NCBI GenBank assembly: GCA_964530625.1
Contig: CAZHAK010000009.1
Span: forward strand, 40,186 to 104,185
Origin: JABWCQ01 sp964530625
GTDB taxonomy: Bacteria > Electryoneota > RPQS01
Direction: 5' to 3'
Length of the DNA stretch: 64,000 nucleotides
The notes below the pieces were generated by a model. It was given only the letters and a program-made list of their open reading frames with translations, was not told the origin of the DNA and did not search any database. Positions 1 through 8,629 of the stretch are shown piece after piece. The position numbers and the translations under genes were made by a program. Numbering within the stretch: position 1 is the first letter of the stretch; every line of letters starts with the position of its first letter.

Positions 1-519
1 CTCCCACCGCGCGTCCTGTAAGTCCGGCAGCGCGAAATTAACTCCGTCATCCACGACAGCCAGCACAATACTTGCATCCGGCTCGACTAAGTCCCAAGCC
101 GCCGGAGCCTCAATCTGATCAAGATACCATTGAAGCGAGTAATACGGATCATTCGGCGGCGCGTCCAGAGCATCCCGGGCTGAACGCTTCTCACCGCGTG
201 CATCATTGAATCGCATCTGCCGCACTTCAGCCCATTCAACCATTCCGCTCCCGCGAAGCGCGCGAACCATCTCTTGCGCGTCCGCATTTGTCTGCATCTC
301 TAAAGACACAATCTTTAAAAGCTCCCCCGCTCGCTCAGATGTCGGCAGAGCCTGCTTGACCTTAACAATCTTTTCTGACAATGGAAAATCAGCGTTGTCC
401 AATCGCTGCGGCCCAGCACGCAGTTTGACCACCACCTCTCGCCCTGCCTGCTGCTCAAGCGTTTCGCCAAGTACAGATTGCCACAACAGCAAACAGAGTA
501 GGGTGAACAACAACTTCAC
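1..519 (-). CDS. Secreted subtilisin-like serine protease (S8), N-terminal part, cut by window edge
   Basis: A GTG start at 519 opens a frame that runs off the left edge (173 residues visible). It begins with a hydrophobic signal peptide (MKLLFTLLCLLLWQSVLG). A propeptide-like region of about 110 residues follows, and then a subtilase catalytic-Asp segment, AVVDDGV followed by LPDL, near the edge. DDG in place of the commoner DTG/DSG occurs in some S8 families. The His and Ser parts of the triad would lie outside the window, so activity cannot be judged. Start and upstream stop overlap as GTGA (516-519), so it is probably translationally coupled to the aminotransferase gene. Likely an exported protease; a C-terminal sorting domain may follow but is not visible. 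Confidence 0.78.
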   Translation of the reverse strand, partial: MKLLFTLLCLLLWQSVLGETLEQQAGREVVVKLRAGPQRLDNADFPLSEKIVKVKQALPTSERAGELLKIVSLEMQTNADAQEMVRALRGSGMVEWAEVRQMRFNDARGEKRSARDALDAPPNDPYYSLQWYLDQIEAPAAWDLVEPDASIVLAVVDDGVNFALPDLQDARWE

Positions 520-1634
520 TTGTATTCCCGCACGAACTCTCCAAGCCTGCCCAAATGCTGCCGGGTTTCCACCGGATCACACCCCACGCTCACCCGGATA
601 TAGCCCGGAAATTCAAACAGCGATCCCGGAAATACCGTCACGCCTTTCTCCCGAATCAGACTCTCCACAAATTCCCGATCATCAATTCCATCCGGTAATT
701 TCAAACAGGCATTCACACCTCCGCTGGGAGGAAGCATCTTCAATTCTGGAATGCTTTTCAAAAAGTTTGTCAGCATGGAAAACTGGCCGCAAGCCGTTTG
801 CCGCCTCAGCTTGAACCACTCCATTGCCGACTCATTCCGAAGGATCTGGTTGGCCAAGTCCTCCGATACATACGGCTGAATAACGCCCATCAGATTGTTC
901 ATTTTGTAGGCCCGGTCAATAACTTCCTCCGGTCCCACTGCCCAACCCACTCTGAGCGGATCGAGACCCCACGTCTTATCCAAACTGTTCACGGAAATCG
1001 CGCCATATGTGAACCCATGCGAGCGGAAATCCGGCTTGGTGAAGTTCAAATAGACTTCATCAATTACAAGCTGCGCTCCAACCTCTGCGCAAGCCTCTAT
1101 CGCCGCCTGTATGCTGTCAGTGCTCAATTCAATCTGCGTTGGATTATGAAGGTTCGACAGCCATACGAGCCTCGTATCTTCTGTCAATAACGACTTCAGC
1201 TCACTCGTATCGACTTCAAACCCGTTCGATGCCCGCCGGGGAAGCCGAACCACTTTGTCGGCAAGCATCTCAATCCCGCGTAGGACCGGCTCATAAACAG
1301 GTGTCTCGACAATCGCCGTTCCGCCGTGCTCAAGCAAAGCCCCCGCAATCAGAAAGTTCGCCTGACTCGCGCCCTGCGCCAGCAGCACTTGCTCAGGCAG
1401 AGCTTCGTAAAGCTGCGCCACCCGAGCCTTTAACTCCGGATGCCCGTAGTAGGCTCCCTTACCCAAGATATTCGCTTGGTACGGGCCACCGGGAATCTCC
1501 CGCAGACTTTTCACCACTGGAACTGCGCTGCGCGACAGCGAAGGAGTCGGTAAGGTCAATGTTCGCTTGGCCCACTCCTGAATTTCGGAGCCATACCACA
1601 GGGCGCGAGCCTTTTCAAGTGTCGAGAGGGTCAT
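516..1634 (-). CDS. PLP-dependent aminotransferase, class I/II
   Basis: About 372 residues with the fold-type I aminotransferase layout. A small N-terminal segment is followed by GASQANFLIAGALLEHGG (cofactor phosphate region), NLHNPTQ (the family NP motif), VIDEVYLNF (Asp that contacts the pyridine nitrogen), SLDKTWGL with the Schiff-base Lys near residue 219, and a C-terminal GSLFEFPGYIRVSVG with the carboxylate-binding Arg. The substrate cannot be read from sequence; relatives act on aspartate, aromatic or broad amino acids. ATG 1634 is preferred over GTG 1637 because AGGA lies five bases before it. The gene diverges from the kds/lpt operon and overlaps the next gene (subtilase) by four bases. 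No symbol assigned. Confidence 0.85.
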   Translation of the reverse strand: MTLSTLEKARALWYGSEIQEWAKRTLTLPTPSLSRSAVPVVKSLREIPGGPYQANILGKGAYYGHPELKARVAQLYEALPEQVLLAQGASQANFLIAGALLEHGGTAIVETPVYEPVLRGIEMLADKVVRLPRRASNGFEVDTSELKSLLTEDTRLVWLSNLHNPTQIELSTDSIQAAIEACAEVGAQLVIDEVYLNFTKPDFRSHGFTYGAISVNSLDKTWGLDPLRVGWAVGPEEVIDRAYKMNNLMGVIQPYVSEDLANQILRNESAMEWFKLRRQTACGQFSMLTNFLKSIPELKMLPPSGGVNACLKLPDGIDDREFVESLIREKGVTVFPGSLFEFPGYIRVSVGCDPVETRQHLGRLGEFVREYK

Positions 1635-1763
1635 CACTATCCTAAATTGGAGTTACTAATCAATCCAAGTTAGCAGAAATGCCTAACAAATTCAACCGTT
1701 TGGAGCAAGGAATCCTGGGACAACTAAGAATCTTAAGGCAGGCGAGAGAGGTGTGAAAAAGGG

Positions 1764-1792
1764 TTGACAATTCTGGCAAATTGCCCTATCTT
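1764..1792 (+). promoter_or_regulatory. Sigma-70-type promoter for kds/lpt operon
   Basis: TTGACA at 1764-1769, 17-base spacer, TATCTT at 1787-1792, placing the transcript start near 1799. It lies inside the longest possible kdsC reading frame, which rules out the TTG at 1764 as the real start. Seen directly; activity is inferred. Confidence 0.7.
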
Positions 1793-1832
1793 TCGTGGTA
1801 AAGCAAAAACTATACCCCAACTAGAAAAATAC

Positions 1833-2414
1833 TTGAATAATCGATTGAAATCTGCGGCCTTGGCTTTCCACCCGGAGCTTCCGGCAGAACTCGCTGAGAG
1901 GCTGCGCAATATCAAGCTTCTCCTCGTGGACGTGGATGGCGTAATGACTGATGGTTCTATCGCTTTTGCGGACGATTTGATTGAATCCAAAGGCTTTTCC
2001 ACTCGCGACGGCCTGATCTTGGGAAGAATTTCACAATTTGGATTGATCACAGGTGCGATTTCTGGCCGTAAGTCGCTGGCCACAGAGGCCCGGTTGAAAG
2101 CCTTGAAGTTTGATGAAATTCATTTAGGCCATCTTGCTAAGTGGCCGATTGCTGAGAAGATCCTCGATAAGAGAGGATTTAAGCCTGAAGAGGTCGCCTT
2201 TATTGGAGATGATCTCGTGGACATACCTGCCCTTAGTCGAGTCGGACTCGCAATTGCTCCCGCCGACGCGCACCCGGCGGTCGCGGCAGGTGTGGACGTT
2301 GTCCTGAATTCTCCCGGCGGTAAAGGCTGTGTCCGCGAATTCCTTGATCTCTGGCTCTGGGCCAACGGAAGATGGGAAGACTTCGTCAATAGCTTTGAGG
2401 CTGAGACCAAGTGA
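1833..2414 (+). CDS. kdsC: 3-deoxy-D-manno-octulosonate 8-phosphate phosphatase (KdsC), HAD superfamily
   Basis: Removes the phosphate from Kdo-8-phosphate in the cytoplasm to give Kdo for the LPS inner core. HAD motif I is LLVDVDGVMTDG (nucleophile Asp and acid/base Asp), the typical KdsC form. SGRKS follows in the motif II region, and GDDLVDIPAL is motif IV. The protein is small and has no cap domain, like the tetrameric KdsC family. The frame stays open back to 1764, but a promoter sits there, so translation must begin downstream. TTG 1833 (193 residues) or TTG 1845 fit the family length, though neither has a clear ribosome site. The gene ends by a GTGA overlap with kdsD. Exact start uncertain, function confident. 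Confidence 0.9.
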   Translation: MNNRLKSAALAFHPELPAELAERLRNIKLLLVDVDGVMTDGSIAFADDLIESKGFSTRDGLILGRISQFGLITGAISGRKSLATEARLKALKFDEIHLGHLAKWPIAEKILDKRGFKPEEVAFIGDDLVDIPALSRVGLAIAPADAHPAVAAGVDVVLNSPGGKGCVREFLDLWLWANGRWEDFVNSFEAETK

Positions 2415-3397
2415 GTCCATCAAAGAACATCGTCGACGGATTGACCGCGGCAAAAAACCTGCTCGAAATTGAATCCACTGCTGTGCGCGCCTTGAGCAGT
2501 CGCGTCAATGGAGAGTTCAAGCGCGCGCTGGAACTTCTGCTGGACGTCCGCGGTCACGTGGTCGTCATCGGAGTCGGTAAGAGCGGACACGTTGGACGAA
2601 AAATTTCGGCTACCCTTGCATCCACCGGCACGCCCTCGAGTTTTCTGCATCCCGCTGAAGCAGCCCACGGCGATCTGGGAATGGTTACGCGGGATGATGC
2701 CGCCATCGTTATCTCGAAAAGCGGAGCCAGTGACGAGCTGTGGACCGTTCTGCCCTATCTGAAAATTCTTGGGATTCCCATCATTGGTTTGCTCGGTGAT
2801 ACCAAATGCGCATTGGCCGAAAAGTGCGACGTTGTGCTGGACGTATCCGTCGCCGAAGAAGGCTGCCCAATGAACCTCGCGCCGATGGCCTCCACAACTG
2901 CCTCCCTGGCCATGGGTGACGCGTTGGCCGTTGCTCTCATTAAAGCCAAAGGTTTTCAGGCAGACGATTTCAAATTCCTGCATCCCGGTGGAGCGTTGGG
3001 CAGACGGCTCTCACTGATTGTAAAGGACGTGATGCACACAGGCGAGGAAATGCCGATTGTCCATGTACAAGATGACTTAAAAACCTCCATCATGTGTATG
3101 ACCAAACAACGCTTGGGCGCGGTCTGTGTGCTTGACGAATATGAGCGGCTGGCAGGAATCTTCACCGACGGTGACTTGCGGCGCGCCCTTGAACGAAATG
3201 TTGATTTGGCGAGTGTAAAGATTGGCGAAATCTCGACAACCAAGCCTCGCACGATTGAGGAGGACGCGCTGGTCAGCAGCGCCGTGAATATCATGGAACA
3301 ATACAATATTATGGTGCTGCCTGTGGTCAACAAGGACGGCGAACTGTCCGGGATTGTACATATGCACGACTTGCTAAAATCCGGCATCGGGAAATGA
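2411..3397 (+). CDS. kdsD: D-arabinose 5-phosphate isomerase (KdsD/KpsF)
   Basis: Converts D-ribulose 5-phosphate to D-arabinose 5-phosphate, the first committed step toward Kdo. The 328 residues have an N-terminal SIS sugar-isomerase domain (about 35-170) with the family segment GVGKSGHVGRKISATLAST and HPAEAAHGDLGM, then HPGGALGRRL at the linker, and two CBS domains (about 205-325). The length and order match KdsD. The start is GTG 2411, overlapping the kdsC stop (GTGA); its own stop overlaps the lptC start (ATGA). The tight coupling supports one Kdo/LPS operon. Confidence 0.95.
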   Translation: MSPSKNIVDGLTAAKNLLEIESTAVRALSSRVNGEFKRALELLLDVRGHVVVIGVGKSGHVGRKISATLASTGTPSSFLHPAEAAHGDLGMVTRDDAAIVISKSGASDELWTVLPYLKILGIPIIGLLGDTKCALAEKCDVVLDVSVAEEGCPMNLAPMASTTASLAMGDALAVALIKAKGFQADDFKFLHPGGALGRRLSLIVKDVMHTGEEMPIVHVQDDLKTSIMCMTKQRLGAVCVLDEYERLAGIFTDGDLRRALERNVDLASVKIGEISTTKPRTIEEDALVSSAVNIMEQYNIMVLPVVNKDGELSGIVHMHDLLKSGIGK

Positions 3398-3966
3398 CAC
3401 GCCTGCTGTGGATTGGTGTGGGCGCAATATTCCTCTGGCAGGGTTGCTCGGCTCCGCCACCGCAACCGGGAGCTCCCGCTGAGGAAATTTTCCCTGAACA
3501 GGAACTCTTCGGCGCGAAAATTTCCTTCTATACCGAGGATCGTCTCGCCACTGTCATTGATGCGGGCCGTGTCCTGCAATACGAAAAACAAAGCCTGATT
3601 ATTCTCGACAGCGGCATCGTCGCCGATTTCTTTGACGAGTTCGGAAATCAGCGTACGCGCATCTGGGCTGATTCCGGAACCGCATCCGAAAACTCCCGCA
3701 ACTTGAACGCCTTTGGCAACGTTGTTGCGGTCTCCGACAGCGGCGAGCGTCTGGAAACCGACATCCTTATGTACGACAACGCCAAAGGGATCATCTCAGC
3801 CGACGGCCCGGTCAAAATCTCGACACCGACTGATACGATTTACGGCACCGGATTTCGCGCTGATAAAAATTTGAAAAACTGGACAGTGCTGGACCCTTCG
3901 GGACGCACGAAACGGGACAGACCGACCAAGCCCTTGCAACCTGAAATGGATTCGTTAAGCAGATGA
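3394..3966 (+). CDS. lptC: LPS export component LptC (lipoprotein form)
   Basis: 190 residues. The N-terminus has a signal ending in a lipobox (FLWQGCSA, Cys 19), so the protein is probably lipid-anchored, whereas E. coli LptC keeps an uncleaved anchor helix. The rest is beta-rich with the repeated LptC/OstA strand pattern (for example RTRIWADSGTASE and RLETDILMYDN). It is expected to take LPS from LptBFG and pass it to LptA in the periplasm. Its position between kdsD and an LptA-like gene is the classic order. Sequence is divergent, so the assignment leans on context as well as the fold pattern. The start overlaps the kdsD stop and the stop overlaps the next start (ATGA at both). Confidence 0.85.
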   Translation: MTRLLWIGVGAIFLWQGCSAPPPQPGAPAEEIFPEQELFGAKISFYTEDRLATVIDAGRVLQYEKQSLIILDSGIVADFFDEFGNQRTRIWADSGTASENSRNLNAFGNVVAVSDSGERLETDILMYDNAKGIISADGPVKISTPTDTIYGTGFRADKNLKNWTVLDPSGRTKRDRPTKPLQPEMDSLSR

Positions 3967-5060
3967 TTAGGCTCATGATCTGTGTCTTGTTACTTTGCGC
4001 AATCAGTTTCGCAGAAGTGGGAGACGGATCCGTTGAACTCCGCCGCGCGAATTCCTTGCGCTACGGCGAAGAGAACGGACAAAGAGTTCAGGAGTTGACC
4101 GGTGACGTATTCATTGTCAAAGACAGCCTGCAAATCAACTGTGATCAGGCGATGTACTACCCTGACTCGGGCAAGCTGACTTTCCGCAAGAACGTCATCG
4201 TACAAGACGGTCAGCGACTCCTGTTCGCCAATCAAGTGGATTACAGCGATTGGACAGAAGAGCTTGAGGCTCGCGGCAGCGTTCGAATCTATCAGGATTC
4301 AATCACTATCTATTGCGAGCGCGCGCTCTACCGCGAACGTCTCGGCAACGGCTACCTCTATGATCGGGTGCGCGTCAAATACGAATCCCGCAAAGTAAAC
4401 CTGACAGGCGATATCGGCTACTTTGATCATCGTGACAAATCAGCATGGGTCTCCCGGAAGCCCGTCCTGACTCGCGGCGACAGCACCGGAGTAGTCAATA
4501 CAAGAGTCACGGGTGACACGATTACCTACAGCGAAAATCTGGGTATGGCCACCTCGCGCGGCAATGTCACTATCGAGCGAGACAGCTTGAATGCATTTGG
4601 GAAGCTGCTGGTTTTCTATCCTGACTCGCTCTATGCCGAACTGACCGGACAACCGCTCGCGCTCTCCGGTTCAGACAGCATCTCCGGCGATAGCATGCGA
4701 CTTTTTTTTCATGAAGAAGAACTGGAAAGAGTCGAAGTGCGCGGTGCGGCCGTTGCGTCAAGCCCAGCGGACACGCTTGCGGCTTCACCCCGGCAGATTC
4801 TCACCGGAAAGAAAATGACACTCTGGATCGAAAAGAGCCTGCTGTCACGAGCGTTGGTCGAAGAAAATGCGACCGCCACATACTTCGTACGTGACAGAGA
4901 AGACTCCCAAGGCATGAATGTCACCTCCGGAGACAGGCTCGTTATTACGTTTAGCGACCGAAAAATCTCGCGTATCCGCGTCGAAGGCGGCACGCAAGGA
5001 AAATATACACCAGAATCTCTTGTTGCGAATCCCGCAGCACGCAAACCCTCACCGGAGTAA
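3963..5060 (+). CDS. lptA: LptA/OstA-like periplasmic LPS transport protein
   Basis: 365 residues with a cleavable signal peptide (MIRLMICVLLLCAISFA) and no other membrane segment. The mature part is built from OstA strand repeats such as LTGDVFIVKDSLQINCDQA, YYPDSGKLTFRKNV, ARGSVRIYQDSITIYCERA and SRGNVTIERDSLNAFG. E. coli LptA has about 185 residues, so this is roughly twice the usual size, with more beta-jellyroll repeats. That could give a longer bridge segment or an LptD-N-like role. No beta-barrel is evident, so it is not a full LptD. It overlaps lptC by four bases. An LptA role is inferred from fold and operon order. Confidence 0.8.
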   Translation: MIRLMICVLLLCAISFAEVGDGSVELRRANSLRYGEENGQRVQELTGDVFIVKDSLQINCDQAMYYPDSGKLTFRKNVIVQDGQRLLFANQVDYSDWTEELEARGSVRIYQDSITIYCERALYRERLGNGYLYDRVRVKYESRKVNLTGDIGYFDHRDKSAWVSRKPVLTRGDSTGVVNTRVTGDTITYSENLGMATSRGNVTIERDSLNAFGKLLVFYPDSLYAELTGQPLALSGSDSISGDSMRLFFHEEELERVEVRGAAVASSPADTLAASPRQILTGKKMTLWIEKSLLSRALVEENATATYFVRDREDSQGMNVTSGDRLVITFSDRKISRIRVEGGTQGKYTPESLVANPAARKPSPE

Positions 5061-5064
5061 CTTT

Positions 5065-7569
5065 GTGAGCGCAAAGCACGCTAAACCCGCACCTGTCGTC
5101 ACCCCCGAAAAAAAACCTCTGCCCAAGTGGCTGCCTGATCTGCTCGGAGTTCTGGCTCTATATGTTCTGGTCGTCATCCTCTTTAATCAAGTGGTCATCG
5201 GCAACAAAGTATTCTCCGCAGGAGACGACACAGAGGCCTCTGTCGCGCTTAACACTTTCGCCATTCGGGAAGCGGAGAGCGGCAAGTATCCTCTTTGGTG
5301 TCCCGAACTCTTCGGTGGATTCCCTTCGTTTGCGGCGGGAGCCTATTCAAATTACGAATATATCGAAGCGCCCTACGCGCTGGCCTATCGCTGGGCGAAT
5401 CCTCGCTACTGGGCTGATATGTTCACCAATTATGTACTCCTGCTCGGAAACTATGACGGCCCGACACGCGGCGAAAAATGGTTGGTCGCACTTATGCTCT
5501 GGGCTGGCTTATTCGTGTATTATGCCGTCCGCAGATTAAATTTCGGAGTCTTGATTGCGGTGTTATGTGGCCTTGTGCTCGCTTGGAACCCCTATTTCAT
5601 TTCGCTCGTCACCGCCTCTCATGGCGGCAAGCTCGCAACCTTCATCTATATTCCTATCCTGATGTTTTTGGGATGGCAGGTGTTCGAGCGCAGGCGATTG
5701 TTTGACCTTGCGCTCTTCGCGATGGTCTTCGGTTGGCAAATTCAGCACGGTGGTCATACACAGGTGCTCTTTTACACCGGACTCTCCGTTGGTATCCTGT
5801 TTATCACCTGGGCCATTCAGGAAATCCGTGAGGGTGGCACGCTGCGTGTCGCAACCGCAGGAGGGCAACTCGCCGCAGCCGTTGTGCTGGCAGTTGGTGT
5901 CGGCGCTCTGTGGTACTTCCCGCTATTTGAATATGTCAGCTCGTCCATTCGTGGAGTCGGGCCGGCCATTGGAGCGGCGGGCACAAGCGGTTACACAATC
6001 GAAGATGCGACCTCCTGGAGCATGGCTCCAGCGGAATTGATCACCTTTGTTTTCCCCTCGTGGTACGGCTTGAAGTCTCCGACCTACTGGGGCGATATGC
6101 TCTTCACCTCATCGAGTTTTTATTTCGGAATCGTTCCGCTGATGCTCGCGGGCCTTGCACTGATCGGAAAAAAGACCCGGCTCGTTTGGGGATTACTGAG
6201 TCTGTCGGTCTTCTCGATTCTACTCTCATTCGGAAAATATTTTCAAAGTTTCTACAGCCTCTTTTTTAACTACGTCCCCTTCTTCGATAAATTCCGTACT
6301 CCGTCGCTTATCCTTTTGCTGGTCGTGATTGCTTCAGCGATTCTGGCCGCCTTTGGCTTTCGTAAACTTGAGGAAAATCAAGACAACGAAAAATGGAAGA
6401 AGGCCTTTCGCTACGGCATGATTGCCTCAGCCGTGCTGCTGGTTATCTCGCTTGTCGGAGGAGAAGGCTTGGCCAAGAGCCTCGCAAGTTTCACCCGCGA
6501 GACGGATGCACGACAATATCAACCCGGACAAATTTCACAAATCGTCGACATGCGCGCGGCGATGTTCGCCAAAGATTTCACGATTCGATTTCTGCTATTG
6601 TCGCTGGCCTTTGCCGCAATGTACTTCTTCTTGCTGAAGAAATTCAGCAAACACGTTCTGATCGTCGCGCTGCTGCTCTTAACCGTCATTGATCTTGGCG
6701 TCTTTAATCAGAACTTTTTCACTCCGCAACCCAAGGGCCAGCAACTCACGGCTTTGACTCCCAATCGAGTTGTCACCGCGCTCCAACAGGTACAGCAGAA
6801 CAACGTCTTCCGCGTCTTCCCCGTCGGTAGATTGAATCAAGATAATCGCTGGGCCGCGTGGGGTGTCGAATCGTTGGGTGGTTACCACGGCGCAAAACTC
6901 AGAAGTTGGCAGGACGTTGCTGATAACCTCTTCTACAACGGAACCAACAAGAACTTCCCGATAAATTTTGAGCTGCTCGCATCGCTGAACTGCCACTATA
7001 TCATCACCGAGGGACTTCTACCCCCCGAATTCGGATTAACCAAAGCCTACGATGACGGCGCAGCGAAAATGGCAGCCTATCTCGTTCCCGGCGCCAAAGA
7101 CCGCGCATACTTTATCGACTCCGTGCTCGTGATATCCGATCGCACGAATTCGTTTGAAACCATGCGCCGGCCCGGATTCCCCTTCACAAGAGTCGCGGTC
7201 ATCAACAAAAATCTTCCGGGTGAAATCAGAACCGATCCCGCAGCAACCGCGCAAGTCGTCAAACACGAAGCGCACCGCGTTGAAATCTCAACCAAGAATC
7301 CGTCCGCAGGTTTCTTGGTACTGGCCGACGCCTACTACGAACCCGAGTGGCGCGCCACGGTGGATGGTCAATCGACCGAGATTTATCTAGTCAATGGCTT
7401 CGTCCGCGGAGTCTATCTCTCGCCCGGCCAGCATTCCGTGGTCTATGAATATGTCGGCAAGCGCGAAGCCCTCGGCGTAAACGTTGCCACGGCGTCGCAC
7501 TTCTTAGTCCTGCTGCTGGTCGGTGTAGGCTACTGGATGTCGCGCCGCAAAGATGAGGTTTTAGAGTGA
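5065..7569 (+). CDS. YfhO-family polytopic membrane protein
   Basis: 834 residues. About a dozen transmembrane segments begin near LLGVLALYVLVVILF (residues 27-41) and extend to about residue 570. A long extracytoplasmic C-terminal region follows, and a final helix near the end (ASHFLVLLLVGVGYWM). The pattern, including the early GDDTEASVAL and YPLWCPELFGGFP segments, matches the YfhO family, whose studied Gram-positive members help glycosylate cell-surface polymers. Here it sits between lptA and lptB, so a role in modifying LPS or another lipid-linked glycan is a reasonable inference, but no substrate can be read. The start is GTG 5065, with GGAG seven bases upstream; the open frame extends further 5' into lptA but is not used. 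It overlaps lptB by GTGA. Confidence 0.78.
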   Translation: MSAKHAKPAPVVTPEKKPLPKWLPDLLGVLALYVLVVILFNQVVIGNKVFSAGDDTEASVALNTFAIREAESGKYPLWCPELFGGFPSFAAGAYSNYEYIEAPYALAYRWANPRYWADMFTNYVLLLGNYDGPTRGEKWLVALMLWAGLFVYYAVRRLNFGVLIAVLCGLVLAWNPYFISLVTASHGGKLATFIYIPILMFLGWQVFERRRLFDLALFAMVFGWQIQHGGHTQVLFYTGLSVGILFITWAIQEIREGGTLRVATAGGQLAAAVVLAVGVGALWYFPLFEYVSSSIRGVGPAIGAAGTSGYTIEDATSWSMAPAELITFVFPSWYGLKSPTYWGDMLFTSSSFYFGIVPLMLAGLALIGKKTRLVWGLLSLSVFSILLSFGKYFQSFYSLFFNYVPFFDKFRTPSLILLLVVIASAILAAFGFRKLEENQDNEKWKKAFRYGMIASAVLLVISLVGGEGLAKSLASFTRETDARQYQPGQISQIVDMRAAMFAKDFTIRFLLLSLAFAAMYFFLLKKFSKHVLIVALLLLTVIDLGVFNQNFFTPQPKGQQLTALTPNRVVTALQQVQQNNVFRVFPVGRLNQDNRWAAWGVESLGGYHGAKLRSWQDVADNLFYNGTNKNFPINFELLASLNCHYIITEGLLPPEFGLTKAYDDGAAKMAAYLVPGAKDRAYFIDSVLVISDRTNSFETMRRPGFPFTRVAVINKNLPGEIRTDPAATAQVVKHEAHRVEISTKNPSAGFLVLADAYYEPEWRATVDGQSTEIYLVNGFVRGVYLSPGQHSVVYEYVGKREALGVNVATASHFLVLLLVGVGYWMSRRKDEVLE

Positions 7570-8342
7570 GCGAAACAGCCCTGACTACCGAAGCAGTTTC
7601 AACTCCTGAGCCGCATTTAGCCGTCACACTGCGCGGTGAGGATCTCGTCAAGTTCTATGGCCGCCGTAAAGTCGTGGACGGAGTCTCGCTCCTTGTGCGC
7701 ACAGGCGAGATTGTGGGATTGCTTGGTCCCAACGGCGCAGGCAAAACCACCACGTTCTACATGGTTACCGGCATGATTCGCCCCAAGTCCGGCCACGTTT
7801 ATCTCGGTGAGGCTGAGGTCACAGACTGGCCGATGTATCGCCGCGCCAGACTCGGCATGGGATACCTATCGCAAGAGCCTTCCGTCTTTAGAAAGCTCAC
7901 CGTACGCGAAAACTTGATGGCAATCTTGGAGCTGTTGCCCATCTCCCGCGCGGAGCGGAAGCTGCGAGCCGATGAGCTAATCGCCGAATTTAGACTCGAG
8001 CATGTGGTCAGCAACAAAGGGTATCAATTGTCAGGCGGCGAACGTCGGCGAGTCGAGATTGCCCGCTCGCTTGTCACCAGACCGAAGTTCATGTTGCTCG
8101 ATGAGCCATTCGCGGGCATTGACCCGATCGCGGTCGCGGATATTCAGGCGATTGTCCGCTCCTTGAAAAATCGCGGCATCGGAGTTCTGATCACGGATCA
8201 TAATGTCCGCGAGACTTTGGCGATCACCGACCGAGCCTATCTGATCTTCAGCGGTAAGCTGCTGATGGAAGGATCTTCCGAGTTTCTCGCGTCCAGTGAA
8301 GAGGCCCGCAGAATCTACCTCGGCGATTCCTTCCGCCTCTGA
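7566..8342 (+). CDS. lptB: LPS export ABC transporter ATP-binding protein LptB
   Basis: 258-residue ABC ATPase with Walker A GPNGAGKTT (about 55-63), signature LSGGERRR (about 155-162), Walker B FMLLDEPFAGIDP (about 175-187) and the switch His in ITDHNVRET. The GGERRRVEIAR and DHNVRETL segments are typical of LptB. It powers extraction of LPS from the inner membrane with LptFG, which are not in this window. About 20 extra residues precede the ABC domain. The GTG start overlaps the YfhO stop. It is the last gene of the tight block; rpoN follows after 287 bases. Confidence 0.95.
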   Translation: MSETALTTEAVSTPEPHLAVTLRGEDLVKFYGRRKVVDGVSLLVRTGEIVGLLGPNGAGKTTTFYMVTGMIRPKSGHVYLGEAEVTDWPMYRRARLGMGYLSQEPSVFRKLTVRENLMAILELLPISRAERKLRADELIAEFRLEHVVSNKGYQLSGGERRRVEIARSLVTRPKFMLLDEPFAGIDPIAVADIQAIVRSLKNRGIGVLITDHNVRETLAITDRAYLIFSGKLLMEGSSEFLASSEEARRIYLGDSFRL

Positions 8343-8345
8343 CTA

Positions 8346-8357
8346 GTGCTATAGCAC
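8346..8357. promoter_or_regulatory. Perfect 12-bp palindrome GTGCTATAGCAC upstream of rpoN
   Basis: GTGCTATAGCAC is self-complementary and sits about 150 bases before the -24/-12 promoter of rpoN. A near-identical palindrome (ATGCTATAGCAT) lies at 28341 before flgB. The distance here fits an enhancer-type activator site; the role is inferred. Confidence 0.45.
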
Positions 8358-8430
8358 CTGCTTTGCCGGGATTAGCTCGGTTAGGTCGTCCTGAAACCAC
8401 GAGCTTCCGAAATGGCGCCAATCCTTGTAC

Positions 8431-8460
8431 TTGCAACAAATTGTTTAATAGTAATATAAT
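8431..8460 (+). promoter_or_regulatory. Sigma-70-type promoter upstream of rpoN
   Basis: TTGCAA at 8431-8436, 18-base spacer, perfect TATAAT at 8455-8460. It would give an rpoN transcript with a leader of about 160 bases. Together with the -24/-12 element at 8509 it suggests two promoters for rpoN. Confidence 0.55.
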
Positions 8461-8508
8461 TGACGACATGATGCGACAGACCTGGTGACAATCGGTGAAT
8501 TCTGATTG

Positions 8509-8524
8509 TGGCACAAACCTTGCT
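8509..8524 (+). promoter_or_regulatory. Sigma-54 (-24/-12) promoter for rpoN
   Basis: TGGCAC-N5-TTGCT, a full match to the sigma-54 consensus, with GG (8510-8511) and GC (8522-8523) exactly ten bases apart. The predicted start is near 8535, 95 bases before the rpoN ATG. This suggests RpoN autoregulation. Confidence 0.7.
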
Positions 8525-8629
8525 CTTAACACGGCATCTGCCTGAGCTATGCCTAATGGGTCCGCCTCCTTGGACCCGCATGGTCGCCACGACCCTGATC
8601 ACCCACCGATCGCACCTTGAGGGTATCCG

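Noticed and set aside
206..814. Open frame opposite the aminotransferase and subtilase
   Set aside because: No domain, no ribosome site, and it lies antisense to two well-supported genes.
1764..1832. Upstream extension of kdsC from TTG 1764
   Set aside because: The TTG is the -35 box of a well-formed promoter; family length fits a start about 70 bases later.
4918..5064. Longer YfhO protein starting inside lptA
   Set aside because: No ribosome site, overlaps lptA by over 140 bases, and GTG 5065 has GGAG at the right distance.
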